DNA of 11,826 nucleotides from Fimbriimonadaceae bacterium (lineage in GTDB: Bacteria > Armatimonadota > Fimbriimonadia > Fimbriimonadales > Fimbriimonadaceae), in assembly GCA_019454665.1 (NCBI GenBank), contig JACFNW010000025.1:1-11826 (forward strand), in the 5' to 3' direction. The position numbers and the translations under genes are program-made. Shown piece by piece: positions 6,559 through 11,826 of the stretch. The stretch's first letter is position 1; each line of letters begins with the position of its first letter. The notes below the pieces were generated by a model. The model did no database searches. It was not told the origin of the DNA and saw only the letters and a program-made list of their open reading frames with translations.

Positions 6559-7545
6559 GTGAAGGCTGTTTGCGTCCGGTACCCCGAGAAGTCGCGCGTT
6601 GATGTGGTCGAGCAGGACCTCCCCGAACTTGGGCCGGGCGATGTCTTGGTGCGCTCGGAGGTCTCGCTGATGAGCACGGGCACCGAGAACATCATCCTCA
6701 ACGCATTGTTCGACCCCGGCACGCACTGGGCCAACTTCGTCAAGTTCCCTTACTTCCCCGGTTACTCGTCGGTCGGCGTGGTGGAAGAGGTCGGCGCGGA
6801 GGTCGAGCGGTTTCGGGTCGGCGATCGGCTGGTGTTCCCGCGCGCGCACCGCAGCCACCACGTGCTTCCCTCGGCGGACACCGACGTCGTCCGCGTGCCC
6901 AGCGGCATCTCGCCCGAAGACGCCTCGTGGTTCGCCCTTGCGCGGATCACCCACAACGGGACGCGGAACGCGGGCATCGGCCTGGGCGACCGGGTTGCCG
7001 TGGTGGGTTGCGGCCCGATCGGTCAGATGATGATCCGGTGGGCGGCTTGCTGCGGCGCGGAGCGCGTGGTGGCCATAGACCCCATGCCCGCTCGATTGGA
7101 CATCGCCCGCCTGGGCGGGGCCACGGATGTGCTGAACGTCGGCGCGGACGCGGCCAAGGAGCCCCTGCTCGAACTGCTGGGCGAGCTTCCGAACCTGGTC
7201 GTGGACACCACGGGCCATGCCGCCGTGCTTCCCCACTGCTTCGGCCTGACCGCCATGATGGGCCGCTTGCTGCTCATCGGCGATACGGGCAGCCCGGCCA
7301 GCCAGCACCTGACGCCCGACCTCGTGACGCGGGGTCTGCGCCTGATCGGCGCGCACTACAACAACCGCTACGCCGATCGGAACGTCGAGGGTGTGTTGAA
7401 CCTGTACTTCTCTCTCGTGGCCAGCGGGCGGTTCCGGCTCGACGGCATGGTGACCCACGAATACGCCGGCGCTGACGCCGAAGCCGCGTACCGCTTGGTG
7501 AACACGCGGCGCGGCGAGACGGTGGGCGTGCTGTTCCGCTGGTGA
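6559..7545 (+). CDS. Medium-chain dehydrogenase/reductase, zinc ligands missing
   Basis: This 328-residue NAD(P)-dependent oxidoreductase is of the medium-chain (zinc-type alcohol dehydrogenase) superfamily. The catalytic-domain segment SLMSTGTE (36-43) and GYSSVG (68-73) occupy the places where zinc-dependent members have the Cys and His-Glu ligands, and both are replaced, so catalytic zinc is unlikely. The nucleotide fold is clear: VVGCGPIGQMMIRWA with GxGxxG at 150-155, and VVAID ending in D174, which favours NAD(H). Substrate is unknown; relatives with MSTGTE are often called threonine- or sorbitol-dehydrogenase-like. The GTG at 6559 is chosen because KAVCVRYPEK is the normal N-terminus; no strong Shine-Dalgarno is present. 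The gene is convergent with a ychF tail, stops one base apart. Its last 162 bases occur again, diverged, at 11242-11403. Confidence 0.85.
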   Translation: MKAVCVRYPEKSRVDVVEQDLPELGPGDVLVRSEVSLMSTGTENIILNALFDPGTHWANFVKFPYFPGYSSVGVVEEVGAEVERFRVGDRLVFPRAHRSHHVLPSADTDVVRVPSGISPEDASWFALARITHNGTRNAGIGLGDRVAVVGCGPIGQMMIRWAACCGAERVVAIDPMPARLDIARLGGATDVLNVGADAAKEPLLELLGELPNLVVDTTGHAAVLPHCFGLTAMMGRLLLIGDTGSPASQHLTPDLVTRGLRLIGAHYNNRYADRNVEGVLNLYFSLVASGRFRLDGMVTHEYAGADAEAAYRLVNTRRGETVGVLFRW

Positions 7546-7638
7546 CTCAGGTCTTGTTGCGGATGTGGATCAGGTCGCCGTCCTCGATGACGGCTTCCTT
7601 GCCTTCCAGCTTCATCTTGCCCGCCGAGTAGGCGGCAT
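7384..7638 (+). repeat. Left 255-bp direct repeat flanking the integron (adh 3' end + ychF 3' end)
   Basis: This copy aligns without gaps to 11242-11496 (offset 3858). There are 13 mismatches, all in its first 105 bases within adh (7385 to 7488). The last 150 bases are identical, spanning the end of adh, the one-base convergent gap and 92 bases of ychF. Homology stops sharply at 7638, 20 bp before the intI stop codon. Confidence 0.95.
7547..7638 (-). pseudogene. ychF: Truncated ychF 3' end (fragment)
   Basis: The last 30 codons of ychF, from AAYSAGKMKLEG to HIRNKT and the TGA stop, are present. The upstream part of the gene has been replaced by the integron from 7639 on. It is identical to the same stretch of the intact ychF at 11405-11496. 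It has no start and should not be expressed as a protein. Confidence 0.9.
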
Positions 7639-7658
7639 GTGGTAACGACTCTGCGCGG

Positions 7659-8645
7659 TCAGTCGTCCAGCGGGCTACGGACCTTCATGCCCGAACGGAC
7701 CATGACCTGGGTGTAGACCATCGTCGTGCGCACGTCCTTGTGGCCCAGGAGTTGTTGAACGGTCCGGATGTCGTAGCCCTGTTCCAGCAAGTGGGTCGCG
7801 AAGGAGTGGCGGAGCGTGTGGCAACTGACCGGCTTTGCGATCCCCGCCGCCTTCGCCGCCTTCTTGACCGCACGCTGAAGTCGGTCTTCGTGGACGTGGT
7901 GGCGACGCTGGGTCGAGGTTCTGGGGTCGGCCGCGAGGGTTTCGGCGGGGAACACCCAGTGCCAGGGCCACTCTTTGCCGGCATTCGGGTACTTCCTTTC
8001 GAGCGCACCCGGAAGGGCCACCCCGGGACGATCAAGCCTACGGTCCAAGTCGAACAGCAGCTTGCTTCGCCCCATTTGAACCTGTAGTGCCGGGACGATC
8101 TTCGCCGGGATCATCGTCGTCCGGTCTTTCCCGCCTTTGCCATCACGTACGGTGATCGTACGCTTCTCGAGGTCCAGGTCCCTGACGCGCAGGTCGAGGC
8201 ACTCGGCGAGTCGCAAGCCCGCACCGTAGAGGAGCGAGGCCATGAGGTGGGTTTCGCCGGACATGTGTTCGAGAAGACGCCGAACCTCGTCTTGCGTGAG
8301 GACGCAGGGGATACGCTTGCTTCGCTGGGCGCGCACGACGCCGGTCGCCTGGGGCATCTCGACGCCGAGCACGTTGCGGTACAGGTAGACGAGGGCGTTC
8401 AGGGCGACGTTCTGCGTGGAAGCGGCCACCGAGCGGTCCACGGCCAGGTGCGTGAGGTAGGCGCCGACGTCCTCGCCGGTCAACTCGGAGGGGTGCTTGC
8501 CGCCGTGAAACTCGACGAACTCGCGCATCCGCTGCAGGTACGCCCGCTCGGTCTTGAGGCTCAACCGCCCCTGGCGCATCCGCATGCGCGCCCCGTTGAG
8601 GAACTCGGTGACGATTCGCGGGTCACTGGACGTCGAGTCTGCCAT
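7659..8645 (-). CDS. intI: Integron integrase (IntI-type tyrosine recombinase)
   Basis: IntI inserts and excises gene cassettes at attI and attC sites. The 328-residue product has an N-terminal SAM-like core-binding domain (about 10-90) and a catalytic domain. The tyrosine-recombinase residues are all present: R145 (GLRLAE), K170/K173 (DGKGGKDRT), H277 and R280 (HTLRH), H302 (LLGHKD) and nucleophile Y311 (MVYTQV). The segment LPGALERKYPNAGKEWPWHW (211-230), followed by VFP, is the extra patch found only in integron integrases and needed to handle folded attC DNA; this separates it from XerC/D. The ATG at 8645 gives a normal-length protein. An in-frame ATG at 8678 would add 11 residues spanning a palindrome. 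The family ending VRSPLDD resembles IntI1. No internal stop or frameshift is seen, so it should be functional. Confidence 0.95.
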   Translation of the reverse strand: MADSTSSDPRIVTEFLNGARMRMRQGRLSLKTERAYLQRMREFVEFHGGKHPSELTGEDVGAYLTHLAVDRSVAASTQNVALNALVYLYRNVLGVEMPQATGVVRAQRSKRIPCVLTQDEVRRLLEHMSGETHLMASLLYGAGLRLAECLDLRVRDLDLEKRTITVRDGKGGKDRTTMIPAKIVPALQVQMGRSKLLFDLDRRLDRPGVALPGALERKYPNAGKEWPWHWVFPAETLAADPRTSTQRRHHVHEDRLQRAVKKAAKAAGIAKPVSCHTLRHSFATHLLEQGYDIRTVQQLLGHKDVRTTMVYTQVMVRSGMKVRSPLDD

Positions 8646-8651
8646 GGCGGG

Positions 8652-8657
8652 CTTATA
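8652..8657 (-). promoter_or_regulatory. Candidate -10 box of intI
   Basis: The minus strand reads TATAAG, ending 6 bases before the ATG at 8645. This spacing is what a leaderless transcript would need, and no Shine-Dalgarno is seen before this ATG. The -35 side overlaps the palindrome at 8661-8677. Confidence 0.3.
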
Positions 8658-8660
8658 CCC

Positions 8661-8677
8661 TGTTATGCTTGATAACA
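8661..8677. promoter_or_regulatory. 17-bp palindrome at the intI start, possible operator or attI element
   Basis: TGTTAT and ATAACA flank a 5-base centre, GCTTG. It lies upstream of the preferred intI start and fills the spacer in front of the candidate -10. It also contains GTTATGC, one base off the integron core consensus GTTRRRY, so it may instead be an IntI-binding element of attI. Confidence 0.35.
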
Positions 8678-8775
8678 TACCAAAATCGCGTTCGTATCTT
8701 GTGACAATGCACCTTCATGTCGGGAATGCGCATGAATTTTGGTAATCTCAAAGAGAATCAGTCGCTAGCATCATC

Positions 8776-8782
8776 AGGGAGG
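8776..8782 (+). promoter_or_regulatory. Shine-Dalgarno of thsB
   Basis: AGGGAGG lies 7 bases before the ATG at 8790. It is the strongest ribosome-binding site in the window and fixes the thsB start. Confidence 0.8.
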
Positions 8783-8789
8783 ACTAAGC

Positions 8790-9293
8790 ATGCCCTATCG
8801 CAACAAGACCTTCGTCTCCTTCGATGGAGACTCAGACATGTCGTACTATCGGCTGATGCAGGCGTGGAAGCAGCACGACGGGATCGACTTCAATCTTCAC
8901 AACGCTCACGATCTGAATACTGCTCGCGACTCGAGCCAGGAAGCGTCGATCAAGGCGCAACTCGCTGAGCGGATGCGCAACTCCAAGGTATTCGTGCTGC
9001 TCGTCGGGGAACGCACCAGGTACCTCACCAAGTTCGTGCGGTGGGAAATCGAGCAGGCGATCAGTCGACAGCTGCCGATCATTGTCGTGAACCTCAATGG
9101 TAGACGCTCAATGGACGCGGACAGGTGTCCGCCAGTGCTCCAGAGAGAGCTTGCCGTTCACGTGAGCTTCAATGCGGCGATCATGCGGCATGCCCTCGAC
9201 AACTGGCCGGCCTCTGACGCGGAGAACCGCCGCGCGAATAAGACCGGACCCTACTACTACAACGAAGCGGTCTACAGGGGCCTCGGCTTGTAA
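8790..9293 (+). CDS. thsB: ThsB-like TIR-domain protein (Thoeris, signal-producing enzyme)
   Basis: This 167-residue single-domain protein is of the MTH538/DUF1863 TIR-like family, which contains Thoeris ThsB. The first strand is KTFVSFDGDSD (6-16). SSQEASIKAQLAERMRNSKV (48-67) leads to the central strand VFVLLVGE. RYLTKFVRWEIEQAI (77-91) is the conserved TIR helix with the probable catalytic glutamate E86 (or E88). Then comes strand LPIIVVNLNG (95-104). ThsB proteins sense phage infection and use NAD+ to build a nucleotide signal; in type II Thoeris this is histidine-ADP-ribose. The gene has a strong Shine-Dalgarno and overlaps thsA as TAATG, so the two are translated together. It is the first gene after intI, normally the best-expressed cassette position. 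The family call is firm; the signal identity is inferred from the ThsA type. Confidence 0.87.
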   Translation: MPYRNKTFVSFDGDSDMSYYRLMQAWKQHDGIDFNLHNAHDLNTARDSSQEASIKAQLAERMRNSKVFVLLVGERTRYLTKFVRWEIEQAISRQLPIIVVNLNGRRSMDADRCPPVLQRELAVHVSFNAAIMRHALDNWPASDAENRRANKTGPYYYNEAVYRGLGL

Positions 9294-10210
9294 TGCAACC
9301 CTTGCCATACAAGCTCACAGCGTGGGTTCGGGCACCGTTCTCCGCCTGCGGCGCCGCCGCTGTACTCAGTGCCTTTGGGGCGCTGTGGCTGTTCGTTGAA
9401 ATCACGGCGTTCTTCTTTCAGTCCACCGCGGTTTCACAGTGGTTGCGCGACAACTGGTGGATATTCGCCATTATCGGTGCCGTAACAGCGATCATGAGGT
9501 GTCGCCCCCAAACAGCAGTCGCGCAGAAGCTGAACGGGCGAGATGTCACGGTGGAGATTGCTATTGGCGACGTGTTCTCGTTTGGTGGCGCACTAATCGT
9601 AGGAAGCAACACGACGTTTGACACGCGCATTGCCCCAACCCTTATCGCGGAGAACAGCGTTCAAGGGGCCTTCACTAGGCGGTACTTCGCTGACGAGACG
9701 CAACTGGACGTCGAGCTTGCGGCCGGGCTGGAGGCTTATGAGGCGCAGCAGCTTCCTGGCACGCGCCAAGGCAAGTCGGCCCGGTATCCGATCGGAACGG
9801 TGGTCCGGATCAACCCCAAGGGCCGCACCGCCTACTTCGTAGCCATAGCGGACATCAACGAGCATGGAGTTGCCGAGGGTAGCTTCGAGAGACTCCGAAT
9901 CTCGTTAGCAGAGCTCTGGGTCTACATTGGGTCTCGCGGCCTGAAGGAACGACTCGTGATGCCCGTGCTTGGCACCGGGTTTTCACGGTTGCCCCAGACT
10001 AGGGAACAAGTGGTCAGAGAAATCGTGAAGTCGTTTGTTGCTGCGTGCTCTGAACGCGTGTTTGCCGACCGGCTAACAATCGTGATCTCACCCAAGGATG
10101 TTGTGAATCACAAGATATCGATTGATGAGTTAGGCGCATTTCTTGAGCATGTGTGTCTCTACACTGAGTTCTCATCGGGCACACAGGGGTCTCTAGGAGC
10201 GCCCGCGTGA
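9293..10210 (+). CDS. thsA: ThsA-like effector, two TM helices plus macro domain (type II Thoeris)
   Basis: This 305-residue protein has two N-terminal membrane helices (about 14-42 and 52-70) and a cytoplasmic macro-type domain (about 85-290). Macro landmarks are IGDVFSFGGALIVGSNTTFD (91-110), the ADP-ribose-pocket start, and VMPVLGTGFSRL (222-233), the phosphate-binding loop. TM-TM-macro next to a TIR gene is the type II Thoeris ThsA layout; type I ThsA has SIR2 plus SLOG instead. In type II systems the macro domain binds the TIR-made ADP-ribose derivative and the membrane part kills or arrests the infected cell. The start overlaps the thsB stop (TAATG). The stop is 16 bases before the attC, so thsB-thsA form one cassette. 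The C-terminal 15 residues (SSGTQGSLGAPA) look unstructured. Confidence 0.87.
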   Translation: MQPLPYKLTAWVRAPFSACGAAAVLSAFGALWLFVEITAFFFQSTAVSQWLRDNWWIFAIIGAVTAIMRCRPQTAVAQKLNGRDVTVEIAIGDVFSFGGALIVGSNTTFDTRIAPTLIAENSVQGAFTRRYFADETQLDVELAAGLEAYEAQQLPGTRQGKSARYPIGTVVRINPKGRTAYFVAIADINEHGVAEGSFERLRISLAELWVYIGSRGLKERLVMPVLGTGFSRLPQTREQVVREIVKSFVAACSERVFADRLTIVISPKDVVNHKISIDELGAFLEHVCLYTEFSSGTQGSLGAPA

Positions 10211-10226
10211 TTCAGCGCAAGGACGC

Positions 10227-10284
10227 TATCAACAGCATGCAGCGGACGGCGCTGCGTCGGCGCCTCTGATGCTGGGCGTTAGCC
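10227..10284 (+). other. attC recombination site 1 (end of the Thoeris cassette)
   Basis: This 58-bp imperfect inverted repeat ends in the core GTTAGCC (10278-10284) and starts with the degenerate inverse core TATCAAC. AGCAT and ATGCT arms, CAG/CTG and inner CGGCGC/GCGCC pairs form the stem, with unpaired bases including an A. The GCATGCAGCGGACGGCGC start and GATGCTGGGCGTTAGCC end are the style common in environmental cassettes. The inner right arm (TCGGCGCCTCTG) pairs less well than in the second attC. Confidence 0.85.
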
Positions 10285-10291
10285 TGATTCC

Positions 10292-11107
10292 ATGACGATC
10301 TCTTTGAACGACATCCTAGCCATTTCGGCGCCGGAGCGATACAAACTCCACCTTGCGTGCCGAAACCCAGATGGTGTACATCCGCTCGACGAGTTCGTCG
10401 GCCATCCCGACAACTGGCGTGGTTGGAACGAGTGGAGAGGACACAGGGACGATTGGACCAGGCCCTGCGTGCTCTCCTTCATGGAATATTATCCGAAGAC
10501 TGATGCTTGGCTGTTCGGTGGAGCCTTTGAGGTGATCGAGAGGCGCGAGGACGGGTACAGGCTTCAACCCGACCCTCGACTGGAGAAGTACGCGGGGCGC
10601 TTGGTAGCGTCCTTTCACCGTTATCGAGGCATGCGGGGCCGCGCCTTCAAGCTCGAAGCGTACATTGATCAGTTCACGGTGTCCGAGTTGCTCCCGCAGG
10701 TGTACTCCGGCGAGAGCTTTCCTGGTTTGGATCGCATCAACCACGATTTCGGGACACTCGCAGCCATCTTCCAAGCTGAGCGCGCCGACTGGAAGGCGGC
10801 ATTGCAGAGCATGAAAGGGATCTACGTCATCTCGGACCGGTCGAATGGGAAGCAGTACATCGGCTCAGCGTACGGCGATGCGGGAATCTGGTCGCGCTGG
10901 GCGTGTTACATCGGCACTGGGCATGGATGGAATGACGAGCTCATAAAGCTTGTCCAGATCAAAGGTCCAAAGTACGCACGTGAGAACTTCCGCTTTGCCA
11001 TCCTCGAGGTTATGACCAAGTCCACTCCGGATGACGTGGTTCTGGAGCGTGAAGCACACTGGAAACGCGCCCTACTGACGCGAGAGCATGGCTACAACAG
11101 GAACTAG
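10292..11107 (+). CDS. GIY-YIG nuclease-family protein with unrecognised N-terminal domain
   Basis: The C-terminal part (about 173-271) of this 271-residue protein is a GIY-YIG domain: KGIYVI (G176-Y178), KQYIGSAYG (Y189-G191), the catalytic arginine in IWSRW (R202), a probable metal-binding glutamate in LEREAHWKRAL (E254) and the terminal GYNRN asparagine. It probably cuts DNA. The N-terminal 170 residues contain LEKYAGRLVASFHRYRGMRG and IDQFTVSELLP, which suggest a small target-recognition domain, but I cannot name it. The ATG is only 7 bases after the attC core, with no Shine-Dalgarno, and the stop TAG touches the next attC, so the gene fills its cassette. Housekeeping UvrC or intron-homing roles are unlikely given size and context. 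A defence role is possible from location but unproven. Confidence 0.8.
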   Translation: MTISLNDILAISAPERYKLHLACRNPDGVHPLDEFVGHPDNWRGWNEWRGHRDDWTRPCVLSFMEYYPKTDAWLFGGAFEVIERREDGYRLQPDPRLEKYAGRLVASFHRYRGMRGRAFKLEAYIDQFTVSELLPQVYSGESFPGLDRINHDFGTLAAIFQAERADWKAALQSMKGIYVISDRSNGKQYIGSAYGDAGIWSRWACYIGTGHGWNDELIKLVQIKGPKYARENFRFAILEVMTKSTPDDVVLEREAHWKRALLTREHGYNRN

Positions 11108-11166
11108 GCGAACAACGACATGCAGTGGACGGCACTACGCGCCGCCGCTGAACCGGAGCGTTGGCC
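11107..11166 (+). other. attC recombination site 2 (end of the GIY-YIG cassette)
   Basis: This 60-bp site starts at GGCGAAC, overlapping the last base of the preceding stop codon, and ends in core GTTGGCC (11160-11166). The inner stem CAGTGG-A-CGGC pairs with GCCG-CCGCTG, leaving an unpaired A, a hallmark of attC bottom-strand folding. The loop is ACTACGC. Confidence 0.85.
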
Positions 11167-11200
11167 GGGCGGGTATGCCCACAGTGAGAGGAGAACGACA

Positions 11201-11241
11201 GTGGCCATTCGTATTCACATCATCGTAACGCGAAGTGCGAC
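11201..11241 (+). pseudogene. Truncated cassette 3 gene, first 13-14 codons
   Basis: After attC 2 comes GAGAGGAGAACGACA, a good Shine-Dalgarno, then GTG opening a frame that reads VAIRIHIIVTRSA. At 11242 the sequence changes to the adh repeat, and the frame stops soon after (TGA at 11255-11257). This looks like the 5' end of a third cassette gene cut by the event that created the right junction. Too little remains to identify it. Confidence 0.5.
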
Positions 11242-11403
11242 GGCGAAGGCGTGCTGAGCCTGTACCTCTCTCTCGTGGCCAGCGGGCGGTTCAGGCTCGA
11301 CGGCATGGTGACCCACGAGTTCGCTGGGGCCGACGCCGAAGCCGCCTACCGCTTGGTGAACACGCGGCGCGGCGAGACGGTGGGCGTGCTGTTCCGCTGG
11401 TGA
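11242..11403 (+). pseudogene. Diverged 3' fragment of the dehydrogenase gene
   Basis: This is 54 in-frame codons including the stop, equivalent to the last part of the gene at 6559-7545. It begins abruptly at GEGVLSLYLSLVASGRF and ends GVLFRW. Compared with the complete gene it has 13 base differences, nine silent and four changing residues (V to G, N to S, F to L, Y to F). That pattern reflects a diverged functional allele rather than decay. It has no start of its own. Confidence 0.9.
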
Positions 11404-11496
11404 CTCAGGTCTTGTTGCGGATGTGGATCAGGTCGCCGTCCTCGATGACGGCTTCCTTGCCTTCCAGCTTCATCTTGCCCGCCGAGTAGGCGGCAT
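11242..11496 (+). repeat. Right 255-bp direct repeat flanking the integron
   Basis: This is the partner of 7384-7638. Its last 150 bases are identical to the left copy and its first 105 carry 13 differences. Beyond 11496 the sequence continues as intact ychF, whereas the left copy switches to the integron. Confidence 0.95.
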
Positions 11497-11826
11497 CCAG
11501 CGAGCCTGCCGCATCGTAGTCGGCATAGCGCACGACTTCGGCGCGGATGAAGCCGCGAGCGATGTCCGAGTGGATGGTGTCGGCGGCCTTGAGCGCGCTC
11601 GATCCCCGTCGCAGCGGCCACGCGCGCGTCTCGTTCTCGCCCGCCGTGTAGAACGTGATGAGCCCCAAGGCGTCGTACACCGCGCGCACCATGCGGGCAC
11701 CGGCCGACTCCGTCAGCCCGAGGCTGCCGAGGAACTCGGCTTGGTCGGCGGCATCCAACTGGGCGATCTCTTCCTCGATGGTGGCGCAGACCGCGAAGGC
11801 GGGCGTGCCGATGCCGCGCAGTTCTT
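11405..11826 (-). CDS. ychF: Ribosome-binding ATPase YchF, C-terminal part (partial)
   Basis: This is the 3' part of ychF; the 5' end is beyond the right edge. The frame is open to 11826 and begins ELRGIGTPAFAVCATIEEEI. It has the helical region AEFLGSLGLTESAGARMVRA and the TGS domain with TFYTAGENETRAWPLRRG, IHSDIARGFIRAEVVRYADY, SAGKMKLEGKEAVIEDGD and the end HIRNKT, matching the ordinary YchF C-terminus. YchF is an Obg-family ATPase that binds ribosomes and is linked to stress responses. The P-loop domain lies outside the window. The stop is one base from the adh stop (convergent). A copy of its last 92 bases is stranded at 7547-7638, so the intact gene is the right-hand one. Confidence 0.92.
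   Translation of the reverse strand, partial: ELRGIGTPAFAVCATIEEEIAQLDAADQAEFLGSLGLTESAGARMVRAVYDALGLITFYTAGENETRAWPLRRGSSALKAADTIHSDIARGFIRAEVVRYADYDAAGSLDAAYSAGKMKLEGKEAVIEDGDLIHIRNKT

Larger units (their letters stand above)
7639..11241. mobile_element. Small integron: intI plus two complete gene cassettes and one truncated cassette
   Basis: This 3.6-kb block lies between the two copies of the adh/ychF junction. It contains an integron integrase reading leftwards and cassette genes reading rightwards, with two attC-like sites ending in CGTTRGCC (10227-10284 and 11107-11166). Cassette DNA is visibly less GC-rich than the flanking chromosome. The left boundary is only 20 bp from the intI stop. 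The right boundary cuts a third cassette ORF. No transposase, resolvase or resistance gene is present. Confidence 0.88.

Noticed and set aside
8646..8678. Longer intI start at the ATG at 8678
   Set aside because: It adds 11 residues absent from typical integrases and would place the palindrome and a -10-like box inside coding sequence. It is kept as an alternative only.
7639..11241. Insertion sequence, transposon or phage as the explanation of the insert
   Set aside because: There is no transposase or terminal inverted repeats, and the 255-bp flanking repeats are host genes, far too long for a target-site duplication. The recombinase has integron-specific features.
11235..11489. Plus-strand frame of 84 codons at the right junction
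   Set aside because: It lies in a different frame from the adh fragment, has an Arg-rich start and no family resemblance. It arises only from the junction sequence.
1..11826. CRISPR arrays, tRNA or rRNA genes
   Set aside because: No regularly spaced repeats, no cloverleaf-like sequence with a CCA end or T-loop motif, and no rRNA-like stretch was found by eye on either strand.

Overview
The window reads as a GC-rich bacterial chromosome interrupted by a small, less GC-rich integron. The host is probably a member of Armatimonadota (Fimbriimonadales-like). That guess rests on the prepilin, which has the KCLSN...LRLY and ERHAGRG-YAF-D-HVKLL signatures common in Armatimonadota and Planctomycetota, and on the general gene style. 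No rRNA or other firm taxonomic marker is present.

Positions 1-6321 lie almost entirely on the minus strand. In transcription order (right to left) they hold: a candidate 30-residue leader ORF; a type II secretion/pilus-like prepilin; a cysteine-rich lipoprotein; and a secreted protein with a C-terminal membrane anchor. The last three genes overlap by 4 bases or nearly abut. A non-coding stretch of about 310 bp follows. Next come a secreted thioredoxin-like protein, a HipA-like kinase overlapping a DUF3037 gene by ATGA, histidinol dehydrogenase (hisD), and the 5' end of an ASCH-domain gene that runs off the left edge.

Positions 6559-7545 (+) encode a medium-chain dehydrogenase that lacks the catalytic zinc ligands. 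In the ancestral chromosome this gene was convergent with ychF, one base apart. That junction now occurs twice, as 255-bp direct repeats (7384-7638 and 11242-11496) with the integron between them. The left copy ends in a truncated ychF tail. The right copy starts in a truncated, diverged adh tail and continues into the real ychF, which runs off the right edge.

Positions 7639-11241 are the integron. It has an IntI-type tyrosine recombinase (minus strand) with the IntI-specific insertion and all catalytic residues. Cassette 1 carries a two-gene TIR plus TM-macro operon that matches a type II Thoeris anti-phage system, and ends in an attC. Cassette 2 carries a GIY-YIG nuclease-like protein with an unrecognised N-terminal domain, and ends in a second attC. 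The first 41 bp of a third cassette ORF are cut off at the repeat boundary. The expected logic is that ThsB, a TIR enzyme, makes a nucleotide signal from NAD+ on phage infection, and the membrane-bound macro protein ThsA senses it and triggers abortive infection. IntI can shuffle the cassettes. The repeat structure suggests the block arrived by a single homologous crossover of a circular molecule, or by an equivalent segmental duplication.
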